Shown in pieces: positions 25,629-33,463 of a stretch of DNA of 64,000 nt; position 1 is the stretch's first letter; the number at the start of each line of letters is the position of its first letter. The stretch lies in contig JAEIOD010000007.1 in assembly GCA_016342415.1 (NCBI GenBank), positions 1 to 64,000 on the forward strand. The letters run 5' to 3'. Both the position numbers and the translations under genes were made by a program. The notes under the pieces were generated by a model. The model was given only the letters and a program-made list of their open reading frames with translations, ran no database searches and was not told the DNA's origin. The DNA comes from Clostridiales bacterium. GTDB taxonomy: Bacteria; Bacillota; Clostridia; Peptostreptococcales; Acidaminobacteraceae.

Positions 25629-25686
25629 AATACACAAATGTATTCGGTTATTTTCTCTATGATTTGAAAAAAGTATACAAATACTT
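25629..25686 (+). promoter_or_regulatory. Two short palindromes upstream of guanine deaminase
   Basis: AATACA-CAAA-TGTATT (25629-25644) and AAGTAT-ACAA-ATACTT (25671-25686) are 6-bp inverted repeats each with a 4-nt spacer, in the leader of the guanine deaminase gene. No purine-riboswitch core is present. They could be operator sites. The first shares its arms with the hairpin in front of pdxS. Confidence 0.35.
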
Positions 25687-25709
25687 CATCATGAAATGGA
25701 GGAGTGAAT

Positions 25710-26948
25710 ATGAAATTATTTAAAGGGAACATAATATATACAAAAAATAAAGAGTCATTTGAAATAATGGAAAATGGTTTTATTTTAGAGGAAAACGGTC
25801 ATGTTCAAGATATAGGCCTAGACTTAGTAGAGAAGTATCCGGAAACAGAAGTGGTAGATTATTCAGGTCATTTATTAATTCCCGGATTTGTAGATTTACA
25901 TTTTCATGCTGTTCAATATGGTAATTTGGGAATTGGACTTGATGAGGAACTCTTGGATTGGTTAAATACCTATACATTTAAAGAAGAAGAAAAGTTTAGC
26001 GATTTACCTTATGCAGAATCGATTTTTAAAGAAGCCATAAAAGATATTATACAATCGGGCACTACAAGAATTGTCTTTTTCAGCTCAATACATGAAGGGG
26101 CAACAAGACTTTTAATAGATCTTTGTGAAAAACACAATTTATCAGCTTATGTTGGTAAAGTTAACATGGATAGAAATGCCTCTGAAGGTTTGATAGAATC
26201 ACCAAAAGCTTCTTATGAAATAACTAAGAGGTTGGTAGAAGAAACTGAACAGGCTATCATTACACCTAGGTTTGTGCCTTCTTGTACAAAAGATTTGATG
26301 ACTTCATTAGGAGAATTGGCGCAAAAGGGATATCCTGTTCAAACGCATATTTCTGAAACCGAGAATGAAATAGAATGGGTTAAATCGCTTCATCCGGAGG
26401 CAAAAAATTATTTGGATGTTTATGATCAATGCGGACTGGTTACAGATCGTACTATTTTAGCACACTGTGTTTTTTGTACTGATGATGAAAAAGAAGTTAT
26501 AAAATATAGAGGGGCATATGTAGCACATTGCCCGGCTGCAAACTTCAATTTAACCAGCGGTATCATGAATGTAAAAGATTATATCAATAAAGGGATTAAA
26601 GTTGGATTGGGGACCGATGTTGGTGCTGGAAATACACCATCGATAAGAAATATCATCGTAGAATCAATTAAAATGTCTAAAGTCAATCAAATGATGCATA
26701 GAGATAAGGATGTATTATCTTTTAGCGAAGCTTTCTATTTAGCAACAAAAGGTGGCGGTAGTTACTTTGGAAATGTGGGGAGTTTTGAAGTAGGGTATGA
26801 ATTTGATTTACTCGTTATAAAACCAGATGACTTATCCCTTTCTAGAGGTATCAATTGTTTGGAACAATTACAACGATTTGTTTACGCTGGACACAATGAT
26901 ATGATTATTGAATCTTATTGTCAAGGCAAGAAATTAAAGGCTTATTAA
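25710..26948 (+). CDS. guaD: Guanine deaminase
   Basis: The 412-residue amidohydrolase would convert guanine to xanthine and ammonia. The start uses GGAGGAG. Guanine-deaminase features include PGFVDLHFHAVQYGNLGIGLDEELLDWLN (HxH zinc site and substrate loop), PRFVPSCTKDLM, VQTHISETENEIEWV, ILAHCVFC, VAHCPAANFNL and the catalytic Asp in GLGTDVGAG. It stands alone between two terminators. With hpt elsewhere in the window it points to purine salvage and degradation. Confidence 0.92.
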   Translation: MKLFKGNIIYTKNKESFEIMENGFILEENGHVQDIGLDLVEKYPETEVVDYSGHLLIPGFVDLHFHAVQYGNLGIGLDEELLDWLNTYTFKEEEKFSDLPYAESIFKEAIKDIIQSGTTRIVFFSSIHEGATRLLIDLCEKHNLSAYVGKVNMDRNASEGLIESPKASYEITKRLVEETEQAIITPRFVPSCTKDLMTSLGELAQKGYPVQTHISETENEIEWVKSLHPEAKNYLDVYDQCGLVTDRTILAHCVFCTDDEKEVIKYRGAYVAHCPAANFNLTSGIMNVKDYINKGIKVGLGTDVGAGNTPSIRNIIVESIKMSKVNQMMHRDKDVLSFSEAFYLATKGGGSYFGNVGSFEVGYEFDLLVIKPDDLSLSRGINCLEQLQRFVYAGHNDMIIESYCQGKKLKAY

Positions 26949-26974
26949 ATAATTGGATAAATCAAGTAAATTTA

Positions 26975-27017
26975 AACGGTTGCTAGTATACTATACTATG
27001 CAACTGTTCTTTTTTTG
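26975..27017 (+). terminator. Terminator of guanine deaminase
   Basis: AACGGTTGC pairs with GCAACTGTT. The 16-nt loop itself folds (TAGTATA/TATACTA), giving a long stem, followed by a T run to about 27017. Confidence 0.85.
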
Positions 27018-27026
27018 TGCTATAAT
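27018..27026 (+). promoter_or_regulatory. Extended -10 promoter of the ctp gene
   Basis: TGCTATAAT follows the upstream terminator directly; no clear -35. The same string precedes the ABC operon at 20192. Confidence 0.6.
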
Positions 27027-27070
27027 TTTTAATAGACAATAAAGAACAGCAATAAATTAAGGAGTGACAT

Positions 27071-28426
27071 ATGAATAAAAAAACAGTCAGCTCAGTTCTG
27101 ATAGCAGTTATTATAACCGCGTTAGTAACATCTGCATTTGCAGTGTTTGTTATTTTTCCGAAATTGGAAGAAAATACATCTGCAACTGTTGGTGATGGTA
27201 TAGCAAAATCTTCTGCTAGTGGAGAGAATGTACAGATATCAAGAGAGGATTATGATTATCTTATATCGTTGTATGAAAAAGAAAACTCTGTAGAAGCAGC
27301 TGAGGTAACTGAACCAATTGAAACTGAAGATAAAGACGTTGTAAAAGTGAAAAAAGAGGATTATGATTATCTGTTGTCATTATATGATAAGTATAAGAAG
27401 GTAGAAGCTTTAGAAGAATACATTAGAGAAAATTATTATCAAGATGTCTCTGAAGTTGATTTTATGTCAGAAATACTTAAGGGATTGTTTAATGCATTAG
27501 AGGATCCGTATTCAGTGTATTTTACACCAGAAGAATTTAAAGCATACAACGAATCTGCAACAGGAGTTTATGAAGGTATTGGTGTTATTGTTTCTCCTGG
27601 AGAAGATGGATTTATCACAGTTGTTGCTCCTATTCATGATTCGCCAGGTTTTGAAGCAGGTTTAAAAACCAATGACAAGATTATTCAAGTAGATGGCGTT
27701 GAATTTTTTGCTGATGAACTAGATGAAGCTATTAGAAATATAAGAGGTCCTGCTGGAACAACTGTGGTATTAACAATTAGACGTGAAACTGAAATTATTG
27801 ATGTTCCTGTCGTTAGAAAGAAAATTAAATTAGAAGCGGTTGCATCTGAAGTTTTGGAAGGTGACATTGGTTATATTAAAATGGCGTCATTTGACCAAGA
27901 TGTGGCTATTGAGTTCAGACAACATTTGGATGAACTTGAAAGTCAAAATATCAAAGGTCTTATTTTAGATTTAAGATACAATGGTGGTGGGTATTTATCA
28001 CAATGTTTAAAAGTGACAGATATGCTTATCGGTGAAGGTGTAATTGTTAAAACTAAAGATAACGAAGGTAATGTTGATATTGAAAAATCTGATGCAGCAA
28101 AGATTGATTATCCGTTGGTGGTTATTGTTAACGAGGGAAGTGCAAGTGCTTCAGAAATCTTGACCGGTGCTGTAAAAGACAATGAAGAAGGTATTATCAT
28201 TGGAACAACAACATTTGGCAAAGGTTTAGTTCAGACAATGTTGCCATTATCTACTTTTGATGAGTCTGGCTTTAAGTTGACAATAGAACAATATTTTACG
28301 CCAGACGATTATTATATTAATGGCACAGGTATTGAGCCAAATATAGTTATCGAAGATGATGAAGAAACAGAAGCTGATGAACAACTCGATAAAGCTTTAG
28401 AACTTATTAAACAGGAAATCAATTAG
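27071..28426 (+). CDS. C-terminal processing protease, peptidase S41 (CtpA/CtpB-like)
   Basis: The 451-residue protein has an N-terminal membrane anchor (residues 8-30), a linker with a duplicated 12-residue element, a PDZ domain (about 150-235) and an S41 catalytic domain. The nucleophile serine lies in NEGSASASEILTGAV and the lysine in GTTTFGKGLVQT, so it should be active, unlike the relative at 4711-6051. Such proteases trim the C-termini of exported proteins at the outer face of the membrane. AAGGAG precedes the ATG. Confidence 0.93.
   Translation: MNKKTVSSVLIAVIITALVTSAFAVFVIFPKLEENTSATVGDGIAKSSASGENVQISREDYDYLISLYEKENSVEAAEVTEPIETEDKDVVKVKKEDYDYLLSLYDKYKKVEALEEYIRENYYQDVSEVDFMSEILKGLFNALEDPYSVYFTPEEFKAYNESATGVYEGIGVIVSPGEDGFITVVAPIHDSPGFEAGLKTNDKIIQVDGVEFFADELDEAIRNIRGPAGTTVVLTIRRETEIIDVPVVRKKIKLEAVASEVLEGDIGYIKMASFDQDVAIEFRQHLDELESQNIKGLILDLRYNGGGYLSQCLKVTDMLIGEGVIVKTKDNEGNVDIEKSDAAKIDYPLVVIVNEGSASASEILTGAVKDNEEGIIIGTTTFGKGLVQTMLPLSTFDESGFKLTIEQYFTPDDYYINGTGIEPNIVIEDDEETEADEQLDKALELIKQEIN
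27245..27391 (+). repeat. Duplicated 12-codon element in the Ctp linker
   Basis: EDYDYLISLYEK (27245-27280) and EDYDYLLSLYDK (27356-27391) are near-identical copies in the linker before the protease core. The first 17 nt of each copy are identical, and codon differences later on indicate an old duplication. Confidence 0.85.
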
Positions 28427-28537
28427 ATCTATATGTTTGAACCGTTGTTATAAACAGAGTTTCGGATGTTTAGATCGAAAAAATATTCTTTGTAAACATC
28501 TAAAAATAATATTTTCTGTTGAGTAAACAAAAATAAC

Positions 28538-28572
28538 AAAGACGTCAACTATTTTGAATAGTTGACGTCTTT
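28538..28572. terminator. Bidirectional terminator between ctp and the RsgI-like gene
   Basis: A perfect 14-bp stem (arms AAAGACGTCAACTA and TAGTTGACGTCTTT) encloses a 7-nt loop. The two convergent genes lie on either side. A second, weaker hairpin (GATGTTTA/TAAACATC) lies upstream at about 28466-28498. Confidence 0.85.
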
Positions 28573-28602
28573 AGTAGTTTCATTTTTGGTTAGGAACTCA
28601 AA

Positions 28603-29415
28603 TTACTTTTTCTTCGATTTACCATTTGAATTATTGGAATTACCTTTATTAGTTTTTTTACTCTCTACAACAGCTTTTTTTATGTCTGAAATAATTTTGT
28701 CCAAATTTGAATCTGTTGCATTTATAGCCACTTGATATGGTGATATATCAAATCCCTTTTGTTTTAGTCTTAGAAGGTAGCGTTCTAGTTGTTCACGCTT
28801 CTTTTCAGCTTTCATTTTTGTTATAGTTCCTTTTTCTTTAAATTTATCAACGTTTTTGCTGTTGCTGAAGAATTCTTTTACAGGCACTTCTTCGCCATCA
28901 ACTGTGATTTTCCCGTTTACAACATAAAGTCCTACCGGTACTTTTTTTTCTTCTGCTTCAAACATCTCAACTTTGCTAGCTTTGATAATTGCAACATTAA
29001 CAGATTGCAATTCATCACTATATGCAATTCTATTATTTATTTTTTCTTTTACTTGATCAGTTTTATCTCGACCGTTGTTCATAGGCACTGTTGTTATCAA
29101 AACATAATCCTCTTCTAAATCATCCTCATCAATGTATCCTGCAACTTTTGCTTGTAATACGATGGATTCAATCGCTTCACCAACATCAATACCAATTATA
29201 TGATCATAACTTATTGTTTCAGCATCATTATTCATTGCCTTTGCTGAAATGACTTTCTCTTTTTTGTCGAGAAAAATTTTGACGCTTGGATTAATATCAA
29301 CTGTGACAATGGTTGTAGCTACATCATTACTCTTTATATTAAAACTGACTGAAACTATAATCATTCCTATTATTAAAACAGAGATACCTGTCAGAATAAC
29401 CCCTTTTTTCTTCAT
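28603..29415 (-). CDS. RsgI-like (anti-sigma-I type) membrane protein
   Basis: The 270-residue protein has a single membrane segment at residues about 6-25 and then the hallmark TTIVTVDINPSVKIFLDKKEKVISAKAMN of the periplasmic domain of RsgI proteins. It ends in a Lys/Asn/Ser-rich tail. Typical RsgI has a cytoplasmic anti-sigma domain before the membrane helix; that part is missing here and no sigI is adjacent. It may therefore be an extracytoplasmic module without sigma-binding ability. The start at 29415 has TAGGAG 8 nt upstream. Confidence 0.72.
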   Translation of the reverse strand: MKKKGVILTGISVLIIGMIIVSVSFNIKSNDVATTIVTVDINPSVKIFLDKKEKVISAKAMNNDAETISYDHIIGIDVGEAIESIVLQAKVAGYIDEDDLEEDYVLITTVPMNNGRDKTDQVKEKINNRIAYSDELQSVNVAIIKASKVEMFEAEEKKVPVGLYVVNGKITVDGEEVPVKEFFSNSKNVDKFKEKGTITKMKAEKKREQLERYLLRLKQKGFDISPYQVAINATDSNLDKIISDIKKAVVESKKTNKGNSNNSNGKSKKK

Positions 29416-29585
29416 ATTATTCACTCCTAACATCACAATCTTAATTTGATTAATGCCCTTTTCATTATAATATACAATATGGTTACTCGTTTTAGGGTCC
29501 GAAATAATATGATAAATAAAAAACATAGAATAAATAGTTGTCTTAAACCATTCGTCCCATGTTTATTTAATAGAGCAATATCTTT

Positions 29586-30626
29586 TTAAATCATCATCTG
29601 ATAAACGATAATAACTATTATTGCCAAGATAGATTGAATAAGATATTGAATGTTGATAATAATTTTCCGTTTTTTATTTAGGAAGTTATTCATGAAAAAG
29701 CTGCATCCACAGAGTACTAGGATTATCATAGCTAAAGTGTTTGCTGTTACCAAATGTTCAGGATAGTAAGTCCGAGAGAATTGACCAAAGAAAAAATTGA
29801 TCCCCATGTTTTTATTCCTGAATGTATTAACAAAATAAGTATATTCAAGTAATGTCATAACCCATAGTATTATTGGTGAAATTCGTATAATCATTTCTAA
29901 ATTAGACATACTAAAGAAATCGGAATAAGTTTTCTCGGTGTCAAGTATGGAAACATAGTCTTTAAAATCAATTTGCTTTTTTATCGATTCGCTTTGTTTT
30001 GAAAAAATATATTTCAGTAATCCGCTAAGCTGGGTATTTTTTATATTTATAAAGGAACCTCGTATTTCATATCGATATGAGTGACTAGGATCAGGACTAC
30101 ATTCGATAATCTTAGTTCGCAGCTTCAAGACATTTGTATCGACATCCAAATGGAGAACCGCTTCACTTCCTGCAGAAAGTTTTTTCCCAATGTAACCTCT
30201 AAAACCATTTCCACTTAAATCTTTTGAGAGTATTTCATATTCTTTGTTATCCTGTACCAAAGTCAAATTTTTTATTAACGGTAATCTAAAATAGTTTCGT
30301 CTTTGAATCTGCTGAAACATACCATTCTTTTGTATTGTGATAGTAGAAATATTGCCATCTTTTTCTCTATCGATTATTTTACAGCGACAAGAGAGAATAT
30401 CGTATTTATCAACTGTTGGGTATTTGAATACTGTAATTAAATTAAACCCATCTCCCATTCTAAGAGGGTAGTTTTTACCCATTTGAACAGGAGCAAATAA
30501 TTTAAGTAAAGATTCATCAATAATATCCTCAACAATAGTCTTTAATCTTATCATTTCCTGGTTGTTATCAAGTATCTCAATTTCTACTAAGGAACCTACT
30601 TTTAATTGATTGAAGCTAAAGTTCAT
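29586..30626 (-). CDS. PilZ-domain c-di-GMP receptor with C-terminal membrane helices
   Basis: The 346-residue protein has an N-terminal YcgR-like barrel (1-100), then a PilZ domain with both ligand motifs intact: RRNYFR near residue 110 (RxxxR) and DLSGNG near residue 138 (DxSxxG). After about residue 235 come three hydrophobic segments (IIRISPIILWVMTLLEYTYF, NTLAMIILVLCGCSFF and IQYLIQSILAIIVIIVYQMM). It should sense c-di-GMP in the cytoplasm and act at the membrane. It lies 8 nt after hisA on the minus strand, probably in one operon. GAGGTG precedes the ATG at 30626. Confidence 0.85.
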   Translation of the reverse strand: MNFSFNQLKVGSLVEIEILDNNQEMIRLKTIVEDIIDESLLKLFAPVQMGKNYPLRMGDGFNLITVFKYPTVDKYDILSCRCKIIDREKDGNISTITIQKNGMFQQIQRRNYFRLPLIKNLTLVQDNKEYEILSKDLSGNGFRGYIGKKLSAGSEAVLHLDVDTNVLKLRTKIIECSPDPSHSYRYEIRGSFINIKNTQLSGLLKYIFSKQSESIKKQIDFKDYVSILDTEKTYSDFFSMSNLEMIIRISPIILWVMTLLEYTYFVNTFRNKNMGINFFFGQFSRTYYPEHLVTANTLAMIILVLCGCSFFMNNFLNKKRKIIINIQYLIQSILAIIVIIVYQMMI

Positions 30627-30634
30627 AGACACCT

Positions 30635-31327
30635 CTACTTAATCGTAATTAAACCTTCATATAACGCTGTACTTATGACAGCACCATAAAGTGACTTGCT
30701 TCTTAAAGCTTGAATCTCTTCATTAGAGTTAATCCCACCAGATAAAATAATATCAGCATTGGAATAACCAAGAATTTCATCGACAAATTCATGATTAACG
30801 CCAGATGCAGTTCCATCTTTGGATATGTCTGTAATCATTATTTTATTAACATGAATGAGTTCAAGTGTTTTTAGAAATTGCTCTATTGTGATAGAACTAT
30901 TTTCCTCCCAACCTTCAATGTAAACATATCCTTTATATACATCAGCTGCTACTACAATTCGGGTGGGATACTTATCCAATAAGTCCATGAGCAATTCCTG
31001 ATTTTTTATTGCTAGCGTTCCGAGTACAATTTCATCAATGCCAAGATTAAATATTTTTTCGGCCGTTTCAAAATCTCTAATACCCCCACCAAATTGGATT
31101 GGTTTATCGGTAGCTCTTCTTAGTTCCTTAAGAAGATCAAACATATTTGATTGTCCTGAAAAAATGCCGTCAATATCCACAATATGAAATTGGTCTATTC
31201 CTATTTCATCTAGTTTTTTAACAATATCCACTGGAGGATCAACGTGTGCTTTTGATGTCTCTAAATTCCCTTGTACCAAATGTATACATTTATTATTTCT
31301 AATATCCAAGCCTGCTATGATTTTCAT
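30635..31327 (-). CDS. hisA: HisA-like phosphoribosylformimino isomerase
   Basis: The 230-residue (beta/alpha)8 protein has the HisA phosphate and catalytic sites: AGLDIRNNKCIHLVQG (first Asp), FGGGIRDFETAEKIF, VLGTLAIKN, the second Asp in VAADVYKGYVYIEGW, TDISKDGTASGVN and LSGGINSNEEI. HisA converts ProFAR to PRFAR in histidine synthesis. No other his biosynthesis gene except the PHP phosphatase at 17818 is in the window, and it shares an operon with a PilZ protein instead. Some deviation from canonical HisA (ENSSITIEQF) leaves room for another substrate. Confidence 0.82.
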   Translation of the reverse strand: MKIIAGLDIRNNKCIHLVQGNLETSKAHVDPPVDIVKKLDEIGIDQFHIVDIDGIFSGQSNMFDLLKELRRATDKPIQFGGGIRDFETAEKIFNLGIDEIVLGTLAIKNQELLMDLLDKYPTRIVVAADVYKGYVYIEGWEENSSITIEQFLKTLELIHVNKIMITDISKDGTASGVNHEFVDEILGYSNADIILSGGINSNEEIQALRSKSLYGAVISTALYEGLITIK

Positions 31328-31408
31328 GACAACTCCTTATCTACTATCCTTATTATAATTATACTCTATTTTACAAAAATCTATCAAATATTTTTATTTT
31401 GGTAAAAT

Positions 31409-31437
31409 TTGACATTCTAACTCAAATATTGTAAAAT
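31409..31437 (+). promoter_or_regulatory. Promoter of the SSB paralogue
   Basis: A perfect TTGACA -35 (31409-31414), 17-nt spacer and TAAAAT -10 (31432-31437). The predicted start lies nearly on the ribosome binding site AGGAGGT, giving a leader of about 14 nt. Confidence 0.72.
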
Positions 31438-31456
31438 AATTCCAGGAGGTAATTTT

Positions 31457-31786
31457 ATGAATACAGTACAATTAATTGGTCGGTTGACATCAGATCCAAT
31501 TGTAACAGAATTGGAATCAGATTATGTAGTAGCAAAATTTAATATCGCTATTGATAAAGTGATGTCGACAGAGAAAAGAGAAAAGATGATGGAAGAAGGA
31601 AAATCAGTTGCTAATTTTCCGAGAGTACAAGCTTGGGGCAAACAAGCTAGGCTTGTAGAAGAGTACTTAACGAAAGGTAAAATGGTTGGTATTACTGGCG
31701 AGCTCCAAACTGATGTATATGAAAACAGTGAAGGGGAAGCGCGTTATACTACTATAGTGAATGCCAATCTAATAAAGTTTTTATGA
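31457..31786 (+). CDS. Short single-stranded DNA-binding protein paralogue
   Basis: The 109-residue protein is an SSB-type OB fold: it opens with MNTVQLIGRLTSDPIV and has FPRVQAWGKQARLVEEYLTKGKMVGITGELQTDVYEN. It ends right after the OB domain and lacks the flexible acidic tail (DDIPF type) by which housekeeping SSB recruits partners. It is therefore probably a secondary SSB and not the essential replication protein. AGGAGGT lies 6 nt before the ATG; a strong promoter and a terminator make it a single-gene unit. Confidence 0.88.
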   Translation: MNTVQLIGRLTSDPIVTELESDYVVAKFNIAIDKVMSTEKREKMMEEGKSVANFPRVQAWGKQARLVEEYLTKGKMVGITGELQTDVYENSEGEARYTTIVNANLIKFL

Positions 31787-31815
31787 TAAAATCGGTTTTC
31801 CGATTTTATTTTTTT
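31787..31815 (+). terminator. Terminator of the SSB paralogue
   Basis: AAAATCGG pairs perfectly with CCGATTTT around TTTT and runs into ATTTTTTT. Confidence 0.9.
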
Positions 31816-31933
31816 GCATTAAAATAATCGATTTGGATTGCAAAAGCTTTTATTAATAAAGACCTTTTATATATGACATTTATTTGCTATAATTAAATAT
31901 AGTTTAGAATATTGAAGAGGGATGTGTACACGG

Positions 31934-32545
31934 TTGAAAACGAGAATAGGCGGTATAAGAGGCTACTTGACAAAGTTAGAATACTCATATGATGCTATGT
32001 CTAAACACCAGTTTGATGGTGAATTAGATGAAGTTATTAAGTTGATTGATATTTTAAAAGATGAGGCCTCAAGATATTATAAAGAAAAAAGCTTTGATCA
32101 ATACAGTATTAGTGAGAACGACGATGATGATGCTGATCGTGGTGTTATTTTCTCTGTCATTAATACAATACCATTCTTAGTTAAAAAAGTTGATACAGAT
32201 GATATTTATGAAGATAATTACCTAGTGGGCTTTTGTGAGGATCGTACAAGAGAACTTATGAAAGGTCGAGCAATTAACACACACAATGAATTTTGGAAGC
32301 AGCATCAAACGGTAGCTGGCAATGTTTACGGCTCTGTACCGAGTGAGTTGTTGAGAAAAGAAAATGTGGAAATCTTGATGGACTACGGATGGAACGATGT
32401 GGAAGTGGATATCATCGATTTTAAGTTAAGTGGCTACAGTAAAGATAGAATTCTTAAGTATGTTTCAGAGAATTTTAAATCTTATATCATTGTAGATGAA
32501 ATAAGAACTAAATCATTGTTGGTACTAAGATATAACGGAACTTAA
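31934..32545 (+). CDS. Hypothetical soluble protein
   Basis: The protein of about 203 residues has no signal or membrane segment. It starts with a helical, basic region (RIGGIRGYLTKLEYSYDAM), has an acidic linker (ENDDDDADRG) and a mixed C-terminal half (SGYSKDRILKYVSENFKSYIIVDEIRTKSLLVLRY). I recognise no family. The start is uncertain: GAAGAGGG directly abuts the ATG at 31922, so the in-frame TTG at 31934 is more usable. A terminator follows. Confidence 0.6.
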   Translation: MKTRIGGIRGYLTKLEYSYDAMSKHQFDGELDEVIKLIDILKDEASRYYKEKSFDQYSISENDDDDADRGVIFSVINTIPFLVKKVDTDDIYEDNYLVGFCEDRTRELMKGRAINTHNEFWKQHQTVAGNVYGSVPSELLRKENVEILMDYGWNDVEVDIIDFKLSGYSKDRILKYVSENFKSYIIVDEIRTKSLLVLRYNGT

Positions 32546-32568
32546 AGACGGTCATATGGCTGTCTTTT
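32544..32568 (+). terminator. Terminator after the hypothetical gene
   Basis: AAAGACGGTC pairs with GGCTGTCTTT (two G-U pairs) around ATAT, ending in TTTT. Confidence 0.75.
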
Positions 32569-32593
32569 ATCATTTTAAGATAGTAGGAGATTC

Positions 32594-33460
32594 ATGGAAA
32601 AAACTATAAAATATGTTGTAAAAGCAGAAAAAAAACTTATCGATGTCCTAAGAGAGGACTTAGAGTTTTCAAGTCGAATTGTCAGGACTCTAAAAAGACA
32701 AAAGAAGGTTGTTGTGAATAACATACCGATATCATTTAATGCAAGGTTAAGAGTTGGTGATACGATTGTTGTTTATTTACCTGAGGAGGAAAACATATTC
32801 AATCCTGAGGACATGTCTATAGAGGTCGTATATGAAGATGATCACTTTATTGTCATCAATAAACAAGCTTTTAAAGTAGTACATCCGACAAAGGGGCATC
32901 CTTTTGGAACGATTGCAAATGGTGTTGCTGGGTATATGATATCTAAAGGGGAATCTTATAAGATAAGGTTTGCCAATCGTTTAGATCGAGATACTTCTGG
33001 CGCTTTGATTATTTGTAAATCAGGATTGGGTCAAAAAATAATATCTGACCAAATGCAGTCGCAGACCATTTTAAAGGAATATGATGCCATTGTACATGGG
33101 GTAGTTGAATTAGATGAGGGTACAATTGATGAGCCTATAGGTAGAGCTTATGAAGACAGTGTACATCGAGTCGTCAGACCTGATGGATCACCTTCTTTAA
33201 CACATTACAAGGTAATCAAAAGAATGGCTGATAAAACATGGTTGCGCATTCAATTAAAAACAGGAAGAACACATCAGATTAGAGTTCATCTAAAACATTT
33301 GGGTCATATTATTGTTGGAGATGAGTTGTATGGTAGCACGCATGATTTAATCAATAGACAAGCACTCCATGCCTGTCATTTAGGATTTAATAATATTAGA
33401 GGTGAGGCAATCGACTTATGGGTTGGTATGCCTGAAGATATGAAAAAGATTGTGGAGTAG
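32594..33460 (+). CDS. RluA-family pseudouridine synthase
   Basis: The 288-residue protein has an N-terminal S4-like RNA-binding region (LIDVLREDLEFSSRIVRTLKRQKKVVVNN) and the catalytic domain with the RluA signature FANRLDRDTSGALIICKS, including the nucleophilic Asp in RLDRDT, and LKTGRTHQIRVHLKHLGHIIVGDELYG. It should isomerise uridines in 23S rRNA or tRNA; the exact site cannot be read. TAGGAG precedes the ATG. It overlaps functionally with nothing adjacent but lies 3 nt before the NdpA gene, so they form an operon. Confidence 0.93.
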   Translation: MEKTIKYVVKAEKKLIDVLREDLEFSSRIVRTLKRQKKVVVNNIPISFNARLRVGDTIVVYLPEEENIFNPEDMSIEVVYEDDHFIVINKQAFKVVHPTKGHPFGTIANGVAGYMISKGESYKIRFANRLDRDTSGALIICKSGLGQKIISDQMQSQTILKEYDAIVHGVVELDEGTIDEPIGRAYEDSVHRVVRPDGSPSLTHYKVIKRMADKTWLRIQLKTGRTHQIRVHLKHLGHIIVGDELYGSTHDLINRQALHACHLGFNNIRGEAIDLWVGMPEDMKKIVE

Positions 33461-33463
33461 AAT

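Noticed and set aside
25600..25709. Purine riboswitch before guanine deaminase
   Set aside because: The expected three-way-junction core and its conserved loops are missing; only short palindromes are visible.
28789..29118. A 109-residue plus-strand frame opposite the RsgI-like gene
   Set aside because: Phe-rich composition typical of an antisense shadow of a Lys-rich gene; no ribosome binding site.
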